From assembly GCF_000002985.6 (NCBI RefSeq), contig NC_003279.8:3224001-3288000 (forward strand): a stretch of DNA of 64,000 bases, written 5' to 3'. Every line of letters starts with the position of its first letter. The stretch's first letter is position 1. Below, in pieces: positions 12,301-24,300 of this stretch. The notes beneath the pieces were generated by a model. It saw only the letters and a list, made by a program, of their open reading frames with translations, was not told the DNA's origin and did not search any database. This stretch comes from Caenorhabditis elegans (Eukaryota > Nematoda > Chromadorea > Rhabditida > Rhabditidae). The position numbers were made by a program, and so were the translations under genes.

Positions 12301-15300
12301 CACAATTTTAAGCTGATTTTTGACAAATCGAAAAAAATCGAAAAACGAACATTTTTTGCTTTCCAGAAATCGAAAAATCGAAGAAATATTGTTTTTCAAT
12401 TTTATTTGTCAAAAAATCGAAAAACTGACACCTTTACATACAAGTTTACATACAAGTTTACATACTTTACATACATACAGGCATTTTTCGATTTTTTCGC
12501 GTTTTTCGCGTTTTCCGCTTTTTCGGTGTTTTTCATGCAAAATAGAAAAATCGAAAAATCTGAAAAAAAATTGTTTCAGAAATTTAACCATAAAATACGA
12601 TTTTTTAAAAAATCTAATTTTGCTTATATTGATAAGAAAAAACATAAAAAAATGTTCTAAAAAGAAGAATAATGGCCAAAATATTAAGCTAATTTTTGAA
12701 TAATCGAAAATTTTTTTTTTGAAAAAACGAAATTTTTCGATTTTTCAATTTTCAAAAAATCGAAAAACCGATACCCTTGCTTTTAAAATGAAAAAAAAAA
12801 CAGTGATCAACATTTTAAGCAGATTTTTAAAAAATTGAAAAAAAAATTCGAAATATCGGAAAATCGACAAGCAAAAAATTTTCGATTTTCCAGATATCGA
12901 AAAATCAAAAAAAAAACCGTCTTTCGAATTTATTTTTAAAAAAATCGAAAACCTTTTCTTATAAAATCAGGTTTTAATCTAAATTTCAATTTTTCCGATT
13001 TCAGATTCACAAAAACGCGAGAGCCCTGACCAACCGGATCGTCGCCACCCGATCAGAGCTCGAATTCCAGAATTGCTCAACACTTTTGGATATTTCTCGT
13101 TCCGACTGGGCTACAAATCAACTTGCTGCAATTGCTCTTCTCCAGGGAAAAGATATCTCTCAACTCCTTGAGCTTTATCTCGAAAAACGATTTGAGCACG
13201 TTACACACCTTATTGAAGACTCTGCAACTATTCTGAATATTGTTGATGAAATGAAAAAGACGTTGGCTGTTGTGGAGGAGCTTTTTGTGCACGGAGAGCT
13301 TATTCATGCGATTCATTCTGTTTGTAATGGACAGTATAAGTGTGGTTAGGGTTTTTGAAATTTTTTTGAATTTGGGTTGGAAAAAAAAAAAGATAAAAAT
13401 CCTTAATTTTTCTCAATAAAAAAAAGAAAATTTTGAACAATTTTTGAAAATTTATTTTTAATTTCGAAATTGCAATTTTTGTTGAAATTAAAAACAAGTG
13501 TTTAGAAATTTTTCGCAATTGCAATTTTTTGGTATTAGTTTCGAAAAATTCCTTTTTTTTTCAAAATAGTTGGTAAAAACCTCAAAAATATAATAGTTTT
13601 TGATTTAAAAAAATTATAGAAAACTTTGAAATTTTTAAAATCATATTTGGAAAAATAATGATTAAAAATTCTTAATTTCGCTTTAATTTTCGGCTTTTAT
13701 TCCGAAAATATTGAATTTTTATTCAAAAAAATCGGTTTTTTTGTTGAAAAATTGAACAAATTCCCAGAATAATAGAAAAATACCATAGAAAAAATGTACC
13801 TAAAAAGTTTTTTCACATTTCCAAATTCTAAATTTTTTTTTCAAAACTTTCGAAACGTTATAGCAAATTTTGCAACAAAAAAAAACTTTTCTCACTTGAA
13901 ATTTGCTTATATTTTAATTCTTATTTTGAAAAATTGCATTAAAATTAACTGAGAATTAATTTGGAAAAATTTCAAAAAAAAATATCGAAGAAAAAAATTT
14001 AAAACCTTTTACCTATATTCCAAATTTAAATTTAAAAAAAAAATTTAAAAAAATCTTTAATTTCTAAATTTGAAAAAAAATATATAATAGAAATTGAAAA
14101 AATTAGCTTTTTTTTTAAAATTAAATCTAGAAAAAAACTGTAAGAATTTAAAATTACAAAAAAAAAATCAAATTTAACCCAATTTTCCAGAATTGATCCG
14201 TGAAATGTGTGCAGATCAGGCGTATTCATTCGAAAAAACAATCAATGAGGATATGGATCGTGTTTGGAGACATTTGAGAGAAAAATTGAGTGGAAGAGGT
14301 GCTGGAACTCTTCCATCACAACTTGTTGGCGAGAAATGCGCTGCGTGGATTGAAAAGTTTGTTTTTTATTTAAAAAAAAAATGTTTTTTTGGAGATTTTC
14401 AACAAATTTTCTACGGAAAATTTACATTTTTTTATTCTATTTGTCGAAATTCTGGCAAAAAATTCATCAACCAATTTATTAGATTTTTGAATTATAATTT
14501 TTGGGGCACATTTTACCAAAAATAGATGTTTTCAAAAAGGATATTTTTGTCAAAAAAAAAAGAAATTCATCCGAAAAATCGATATTTTGCTTGAAAAATC
14601 GAGTTTTTTTCATATAAATAAATATATTTTTAAACGAAAAACTATGAAAAATCGATAAAGTTTGAGTTTACAGTACTCCCCACATTTTCGTGGCGAGACC
14701 GGGTACCGTAGTTTTGTCGCAAAATTCGCCAAAAGGGTCTCGACACGATCGAAAAGTTTTCGCGGAAACCATGATGCGCTTTTAAGGTATACTGTAGTTT
14801 TTTTTTCGCAATTTTCAATAACCAAGTAAAAAAGGTAAAAATATGAAAAAAAAAACATTGCGAAAAAATATAGAAAACTACAGTACTCTTTAAAGGCGCA
14901 CACTACTTTGCTGACAATTTTTGGGCTCGTCGAGACCTTAAAACTAGTTTTTTTTTCTTAGTGTTCCGATAAAAAATGAAGCACATAAAAGTGGAAAAAA
15001 GCTATTAAAACCGTTAAAAATTCCAAAAATTGAAACTACAGTGATCTTATCGTGTCGAGACCGGATACCGTAGTGCGAAAAATGCAAAATTTTCAAAAAA
15101 ACATTTTTTTTTCCAGAACGTGTGCAGTAACCCACAAGCTCGTGGCAGAAGTATGCGAATATTTTGATAATTTGGATCAAATAATTGATCTTTTACAAGC
15201 AATCACAGCATCATTGAAACAAGATTGGCCAAGAATTGGATCGAATCGTTCGGTTTATGATAAACTTCTGCAGACGGCTGTTGTCGATAAAGCAAAGGTT

Positions 15301-18300
15301 TTTTGTGCAAAAAATTGGAAAAAAAATTCAGAGAAATCTAAAAACTTAGAGTTAAAAAATGCAAATTTTATAAAATTTCGATTAATTTTTAGAAAAAATT
15401 GAAAGAATTGAGAAAGCCGTAGATTTATCAAAAATTAGTTGATTTTTTTGAGAAAAATTTTAAAAAAGGAGAATTTTTTTAATATTACCGGTTTGCCTTT
15501 TTAAATTTTTTTTTCCCGTTTTCTTTAGATATTTTCATAGAATTTGCTTACTTTTCAAAATAGATGTAGGAAAATTCATAGGATGCGTACAATTTTGCCG
15601 ATTGAAATTTAAATTCTGAAATTTCCAAAAAAAAGTGCAAAACCACAACTTGCCGGAAAATTCGGCAAATGGACAATTTGCCGGTTTGCGGATTTGCCGG
15701 AAGTTTTTAATTCCGGCAATTTGCCAATTTGCCAGAAAAAATCGTTTGCCGCCCACCCCTGGTTAAAAAAAACAAATATTTCAGATTTTTTTGAAAATCA
15801 AAAACTTGCAAAAAAATGTATAAAATCAAAAAAAGAAGAGAAATCATCGAAATTTTTGTGATTTTCACTTTTTTTTGTTCTCCAAAAAATCGAGAAAAAT
15901 TAATAATTGAAAAATTTTCGAATTTTCAATTTTTTGAAAGTTTTTGAAACTATAGTAGCTAGAAAAATAACAAAATATTGAAATTTTAGATTTTTTAATT
16001 TTTTTCAAAAATCCAAAACTAATTTTCGAAAAAATTAACATATTCTAAGAAAACTTCTTCAATTTCATTTTTTCAGATTCTCCTAATCCAGATGATTGAA
16101 TCAATTGAACTATTCGCAAAAAAACGATTCGAATCAACAAGTGACGGTCCACAGACAGCAATATTCGATGAACGTACCTATCATCCCGATTCTCAATCAC
16201 ATATTGGTATATCAACACAACTTTACAAGTGAGCAAATATTTTGTGCACTTTCTGTGAGAAGGGACCATTATTGGTTGGGCAAATAAATAAACCGCACCT
16301 TGATGTGCTAGAGGAGCTCCGAGAAATTTAAAAAAAAAGAAAATGACAATGAAAAAATGTGTAGAAAAAATAAAATCGAAAATTTTATTTAAAAAAAACC
16401 GTAAAAATAATTTTTTTCCAGTCAAATGGTTTTTTTTTGGCGAAATTATTTAGTTTTTCGGAATAAAAACATTTTTCAGCAAAAAAATTTCTGGTTTTTT
16501 AGACAAAAATGAATTTAAAAAAATGTTCGGTCTGAAAAATTCACTGTTTTGGTTTTTTTCGGCGAAATTGAATTTTTTTGTCTTTTTTCTTCAAAAATGG
16601 TGGTTTTCGGTCAAAAAACACTTTTTTTTCGTTTTGTTGCAAAAGTGTGTTTTTTTTTGGATTTTTCGGACGGGAAAATACGTTTTTTTTTCGGTGAAAC
16701 AAATTTTAAAAATTAAAAAAATCTTTAAAAAAAAAATTTTTTTGGATTTTTTTTCAGAAATTTTGCTAATTTTCAGTCGTGGGCAGGAAAGAAGTAGTTT
16801 TTAAAAGTTATTTTGCTCGAAATTTGAAAAAAGTTTATTTTAGTTCAGAAAAATCAAAATTTTCAAAAAAAAAATCTATAAATTTTCGAGAAAAGAGTCA
16901 AATTTTGCTAAAATCTGAAATTTCGACAACTTGTAGCAACTGGAATAGGCTTTTTATTAAATTATTTTCCTTTCGTTGATTTAGGCCCGTTTTCAGTAAA
17001 TTTTGGTCATTTTTGTGTGCCCATCGACTTAAAATGTGCCTAAATCAAAGGTGGAGTAGTGTCAGAAAAAAAAATGCACGGAGAGCTTATTCACGCTATT
17101 CATTCTGTAATGGACAGTAGTAGTTAGAGTTTTGAAATTTTTAATTTGGAAAAATAATGATTAAAAATTGTTAATTTCGCTGAAAATCTGGAATTTTCGA
17201 ATTCCGAAAATATCGAATTTTTATTTTAAAGAAAAATTTGGTAGAATTTCCGGAAATTAAAATTTTAGAAATAACCTCAAATTTTGCCCAATTTGTTGTA
17301 AATTTAAAAAAAATTATTGAAGTGATTGTGAAAATTTGGAAATTTGGAAAAGTTTAAAATCTTTAAATTTGTAGCAATTTTGGTGTTTGAAAAAACATTT
17401 ATACTGAAGATGACGGCACTAAAATGCTCGAATATCCTAGTGAAATAGTCTTAAAAACTTTGAATTTTGAAAATTATTTTCCAAAAAAGTATTCAAAGCC
17501 TTTTATATTCGAAGCTTAAAAAAAAGTTTTAAAATGAAATTTTCCAAAATTCAAAAAAAAAATGGAAATAGGAGAAATTAGCTTTTGCAAAAAAAAAATC
17601 AAATTTTGGAAAAAAAGAATTTGAAACGATTTAAAATTTAAAAGTGGAGTAGTGTTTAAAAATTTTTTTTTATTTAAAAGGATAGAAAATAGACCGCAAT
17701 GCCCGAATATAACTGTTTAAAAATTTATAACATTTTTCTAATTTTTAATTTTTTTAAATGAAAATTTTTTGCAAAAATCATAAAAAATTGAAAAATTTTG
17801 AAAAATTTTGAAAATTGCTTTACAGTTATATTCGGTCACTATGGTCTGTCTTTTTGTCATTTGTAGCAAATTGTAATTTTTTTACACTACTCCACCTTTA
17901 ATAGGGTCAAAAAGCTCCGAAATATATGGCATTTGCAAAAAAAACACTTACAAAATTTACCTAAAATTTTTTCTAGATTTTTTGGATTTTTTGGTTTTTA
18001 AAAAATTGAAAAACTAAAATTCTGGTTTTTTAGCTGATAATCAGCGAAATTTTGACTTTAATTCCTTTTTTTTCCTTAAATTTCACCGAAAAAAGCGAAA
18101 AAATCGGCAGTTTTGAGCGCAATATGGCTTTTCAAAAATAAAAATCAAATGTTTTAGCTGCGTCAAAACTCTCTGGGAATCTCTGGAACAAACGAACGAG
18201 AAATGTGCTCAATTCGAAACGATCTGCACCCCAATGGCTGATATGGCCACGTCCAATGCTCTCAAAGAAACGATGGCCACAAATGTGCTCCAGCTTCTGC

Positions 18301-21300
18301 TCCGTCTTTGTGAACTCCACTCGGACAAGCAGGAAGGATCGGCGAGGTTCTTGGCGAGAGCTCGTCTGGCACTTGCGTTGGTTCATTCAGAATCAACGTT
18401 GATTTGTAAATTGTTGGATAAGGATTCACAAAGAATTACGTCTCTTAATCAACGTCTACACTCGATTATTGAGAAAAATCTGGGGTGAGTTGGAAGTTGT
18501 TCAAAAAATTGTTTTAAAAAATTTAATTTAGTCGAAGATCAAGCAGAAATGCCTAAAAATATGAAAAAAAATTGCGAAAATAAGTATAAAACTACAGTAC
18601 TCTTTAAAGGCGCACATTACTCTGCAAAATTGTATTTATCGTCGTGTCGAGACCTGCTACCGTACTTTTTTGTAAAAAAAATCGTTGTTTATATTTTTTT
18701 TTTTGAAATTTTCTTCGAAAAAAACTCGCTAAACAATGCGCGTAACATCGAAGCATCGTTGTAATGTTTAAAAACAACGCTTAACTAGCCGATCACATTC
18801 TCGTAGATCCCCTTTCCTTGGAGTCCCTCAAAAAGGCTATTTTTGAGGCCTCGACGCGATCAAAAAATTGATCGCAAAGTACTGTGCGCCTTTAAAGAGT
18901 ACTGTAGTTTTCTAAATTTTTTAGAATTTTTTTTTTCAAATTGTTCGCATTTTTTTGTTTGGTTTTCGAAAATTCACTGAAAATTGCGAAAAAACAACAG
19001 TATACCTTAAAGGCACACCATATGTTCCGCGAACATTTTGTGATTTTTCTGCGACAAAATTACGGTCTCGACACGAGAATTGGGGGATTACTGTAGTTTC
19101 AAATTTTATCCATTTTCTTGGAAAATCTCAAAATTTCATGAGAGAAACTATGAAAAATCGATTTCTATAGCAACAAAAATTTGAAACTACAGTACTCCTT
19201 AAAGGCACATACCCCTTTGCATTTTACTAAAAATTGTCGTGTCGAGACGCAAAAATCGCTAAATTTTGCGCAAAATAGTAAAATTTGGTAATGGTCGGTT
19301 CAAAAAAATCATAAAATCGTAAAATTTCGCTCCTTTTCCGTTTGGGTCTCGCCACGATCTCAGTCATAGTGTAAAAACATGGATGGGCGGCAACCGATTT
19401 TTCCGGCAAAACGTCAAGTTGCAGAATTGAAGTTTCTGGCAAATCGGCAAACCGACAATTTGCCGAAATTTACAATTTCCGGCAAATCGGCAAACTGAAA
19501 AATTTCTGGTTTGCTGAATTTGCCGGAAAACCGGCAAATTGCAAGAAATCAAAATTTTCGGCAAATCGGCAAATCGACAATTCGCCGAAAATTACAATTT
19601 CCGGCATATCGGCAAATTACCGGAATTGAAATTTCCGGCAAACCGGTAAATTGCCGGAATTGAAATTTTCCGGTAAATCGGCAAATCGACAATTTGCCGA
19701 AAATTACAACCGGCAAATCGGGAAATCGACAATTTGCCGAAAATAACAATTTCCGGCAAATCGGCAAATTACCGGAATTGAAATTTCCGGCAAACCGGTA
19801 AATTGCCGGAACTGAAAATTTCCTGCAAATTGGCAAACTGACAAATTTCTGATTTGCTGAATTTGCCGGAAAACCGGAAAACCGGCAAATTGTCAGAAAT
19901 CAAAATTTCCTGCAAATCGGCAAATCGACAATTTCCGGCAAACCGGTAAATTGCCGGAATCGAAAATTTCCTGCAAATCGGCAATCCGGCAATTTGCCGA
20001 AAATTACGATTTCCGGCAAACTGGCAAACTGACAAATTTCTGATTTGCTGAATATGCCGGAAAACCGGCAAACCGTCAAATTGCCAGAAATCAACATTTC
20101 CGGCAAATAGGCAAATCGACTATTTGTACTGTAACTCGAATTTTTCAAATAGCTAGACGGATTTTTATTATCACTTAACGCGTTTAAAGATTTTATGGAG
20201 GAGAAGGAAGAACAGTTTCGAATCACAATTTAACACAGAAATATACGGGATATACGGGGGTTCTGGAAGGAAAGAAGAAGATCGAGCTCTCGGGATTTAT
20301 ATTCACATTTTGGGTGGGAAAGGCGAAACACGGCTATATTGCATGAGAAAATCACAGTTTCTTTTGGGACGGGGGGCACCTTTTGAGATTTTGTTGACAT
20401 GAGAGACGACAAAAACAAGAATAAGATGAAGAGGCAAGCGGCAAAAAAGTGGTAGCTATGGAAAAAAAGATTCTGAGGTAAACGGGATCCACGACTAGAT
20501 TCAAGACTAAACGAGAGAAAGGCAATTTTGTTTCGAAAAATTTAGAAAAAAACGAGATAAAATACATAATAATCATTTCTGATAAAGCAAACGGATTACT
20601 CGCAACAAGTGATTGAAGCATTTGTCGGCGAAACATCGACGGAAAAAGTATTCGTAGGCATACGGCTCCTGATTCACATTCGGCACCTGATTCATTTCAG
20701 TCTTGATGTACTGCTTATTCCGTTCACGCTCGTTGAAATCAGGCCACACGTCGCAAATCGACTTGACCTTGTAATGATTGAAAAGGGCATTCGAGATTTC
20801 CTCCTGTTGGCCGAATCGCTCCATGAATGAGTCTCGCATGACGATTATGCTTCCAGGCTGAACACACTCTAGAAGAGCTCGTTCCAGATCGTTTACGTTG
20901 TGCTGGAAAGAGTCAAAGTTGGGAAGTTTCTAGAAAACGGAATACTTACCAATGGAAAATCGACGGACTTGATTTTGTCATCAGCTAGTGAAATAAAAAC
21001 GGTTCTAGTCGTATAATGACGAGTTCTCCGGTTTCGAGTCTTATTGCTCAGCTGCTCGGTGGATAACGTCTCGACAACTTCTACGACTCGATGTGGCCCA
21101 CCAATCGGAACATGTGAGCTGATAATCGTGTCACACCAGTTTTGAATAATATCTCTCATAAATCCAATTGTGTTATAGATGGTCTCCTCGACGAGACGAT
21201 TCTCTCCCATTAGCCGATTATATTCGGTAATTGAAAGTCCGGGATTCTCACACCAGTTTAGCATAAATATGAAGAATTTGTTGAGCGGCATTCGGGAATA

Positions 21301-24300
21301 GAAGAGGAATGTGCCCTCGTACACTGAGATCTTTGTGATGATCCGTTTTTCTCGACGTTTTCTGCACGATCGGCACCGCCACTAAAAGAAAATCAAAATT
21401 TTAATTTTGTTAAATTTTGTCAAATAATTGACAACTTACCACAAAACCATTGGCATGTTTGATCAAACTCATCAGCTGATCTTTTGGACAATCTTGTACT
21501 CTACAGACCCTTGTGTTTGGTATTAAACCATAACGAGCGAGAAATTGAATTCTGAAATGTTTTTTTAGAATATTTAAAAAAATCTTAAAAATTGTTAATC
21601 ACCCAAGTTTTGGATCGGAAAATATTCTTTGCAAGATTTCACTATCAAAATTAACATTCAACACTTCCTCCGGACCAGCTACCTCTGCATTATCTAGAAT
21701 GGTGAACTTTCCGCGATCTGGCCGACTTCTGGAATTAACGTATTTATTACAATTTTCAACCTCGCCTTTTCCCCTACCCTGGCGTTTTTCTGATCGGTGT
21801 GTTCGTTCCGCTGCTAGATCTTGGAGGCGATGGGTTCGGAAACCTGCCGGTTCCGATTGGCAGTTGAAGTGCGTTAAAAACACTTGGATTTATAAGCGCC
21901 GACAAATCGATTTTCATCTCATCATCACTGTTAACCTCCATATCGAACTCCTCATCCTGATTCTCCACATTTGTCGAGCTTGCCAATGCGGCCAACGCGT
22001 CTGTCAGTGTGGTGTCTGACAGAATGTGTGGATTGGCGATGAGGTACTCGAGCGAGTTCATAGCTCGAATAACCTGGAAGTTGCGAAAATTTGAAATAAA
22101 AAATTTGAGAACCCGATAACGACGACAAGGAAGTGAATAAAAGAATATGAATGGAGGAAAAAAAGTCAGGAAAAGCAAAAATGAAAGTCGTCGCCGAATT
22201 TTTACAGTACGATAACGTGGCAACAACAGAGCGGTCCTAAACAAACACACAGTCAGACAGAGACATACGCTCTGACGCACTGTATTATGGAACTGTTGGG
22301 GACCGTGTGGAGCGAAGCGGCAAACTTCGATCGAAAAGAGTGAGATAGAGGGAGGTGGCGGCGAGAAAGAGAACCAATGAAAAGAGAGATGGTCGCGTCG
22401 AGGACATTTTGACTGACTGTGGTGGTTGTGTTGGACTGTTAGTTGAAACGAAACGGGAGTGAAGTGAGTGGAGTGCTGCTGCTGCTGCGCAAAGGGATCT
22501 ACCGAACGGGGCCACCACCGCGCCGCCCGAAAGGAGAAAACGGGAGAAGAGACCATTGAAGACAGGCAGTCAGTCGGGTGGCCTGTAGGAGAGAGAGAGA
22601 GAGGGGACTACTGCACGAACAGGTCTCCTTCCACACATCTCTTTGCGGAAACTTCTCATTTTGCGTGATCTTTCTCTCTCCTCTCAATTCTACCGCACTA
22701 CTCATGGCCCTCGAGAGACGCTATTCAAAGAGAGAACGAGGAAAGGAGAAAGACCACACTTTCGCGTCCCTTTTTCTCGTCCCCCGATCCGTATTTAATT
22801 GCAGACTGTATTCGGAATTGGGTTGTTCACTCCCTCCCAACCTACCTGGAAACGTGGTCCCAGAAGTTTCGATTACCGCCGTTGCATCGAAATGACTGGG
22901 TTGAACTTTTTAGATGAAGCTTGATGGGAAAGCTGAGGAAGACCACATACTTAGGATTCATAAAAGAAGAATAGGATATGCTATTCAATGTTTAGTGGAA
23001 ATTCTGTAATCGAAGAAGACACAAAACCATTTGTGTGTGTGGAGGGAATCTTAAGTGAAAAATTGATTGAACAGGATCGGAGAGGACCTGACATGTCGAA
23101 AACATTTTTCACTTTAACATCACGCGGGAAGGTGGATGGGGACACAAAGAGAGTTGAGGAGGCCAGATGCGCGAAATTTTTGTTCCCGTCGCCGCTCGCG
23201 CCGCCACGGCACAGTGTTTGTTCATGACACACGTGTGTGTCTGTGTATGAATCACCCTACAAAAGCGGCACCACGAAAAAATAATTTTTTTGCCGTTTGA
23301 GACGAAATTTGTGCCAATTAGTGGGCGGCGTTCCCTGCTCCTCGAGTATGTAATAAGCAGTTTCGAGGCACTGGCGCCAGCCGTTGATAGCGAGCGCGAG
23401 CACGACATTCAGAGACGGAGAAGCAATAAATGGCAACATTTTTGAAGGAGCTTGAGAGTGACACTCATCGATAGTTTAGAAGAAGAAGAAGAAAACTGAT
23501 AAGAAATGGAAGGAAAAAGAGTACTGAATCTCGAGGCAAGGACCAAAACTATTTGTGTGTATGTGTATTAGATTGTCTCTGCTGACAGACGACAGATAGT
23601 GAGGAGGAATGTTTGCGGGGGAGGTGGTTCTCCTTCTGTCGGACCTTGGAATCGGAAGCCTATACCTGGGCTTGTTGTTCGATGGTGGCGCTGGCTGCGA
23701 AGAAAGTGTGTTGTGTTTGTACTCGGCGGATGGTTCCGACCATCACCGGTTTTGATGCTTTTTGTTTTTATCGATCAATACGATTCGGAGAGGAATGGTG
23801 GGCGCCGCCCGTTATTTTTTAGTTGGGAGAGATAGAAGGACCGAACAAAGACGACACCAATTGCTATGCAAATCGTGCCAGTTTTGAAGGTCTACGATCT
23901 ACTCTACGTTGCGAAAAAAAAAATTTCAAAACCGTATGATGAGTGGTGACATGGCACCGGCCGGCACATTCTTATCACCTGTTTTTTGGTTGGAAAGGAG
24001 CGAGCCTTTGAGAGTAAGAACACGTATATGAGGGAATGAAAATGTTGCGAATGGTAAGACTGTAGGAACAAGTGGGCGGACCTAGGGGTCGAGTGTTCGG
24101 AGTGAACCTTCCAAAGTTTCCTGTTGAAATGGGGAAAATGTTGCGAATTTATTGTTGGGGTCTTTCTCTCTGTTTCCCGTCCGTCCCCTCACTTGTACAA
24201 CAGATGCCTGCGTCTCTTCCGGTTTACTGTACAAATGTATTATGTATTGGCGCCCACCCGCGTCGCGAAGAATCACTTTGCGCAGCAGCCCCAACAACAG

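Noticed and set aside
12256..12703. 134- and 127-codon overlapping frames in cogc-1 intron 4
   Set aside because: Produced by aatcgaaaaa-type and tacatacaagttt repeats; both frames and the antisense are open, and none has a domain.
19364..20226. Series of minus-strand frames encoding LPICRKF-like repeats
   Set aside because: They are the translation of the CGGCAAA array, open in several frames at once.
21774..22556. Upstream extension of the nested gene's first exon to an ATG at 22556
   Set aside because: The frame is open, but the extra peptide is Ser/Phe/Pro-rich with no family similarity. An acceptor-like site 12 bp before the ATG at 22061 makes that start better.
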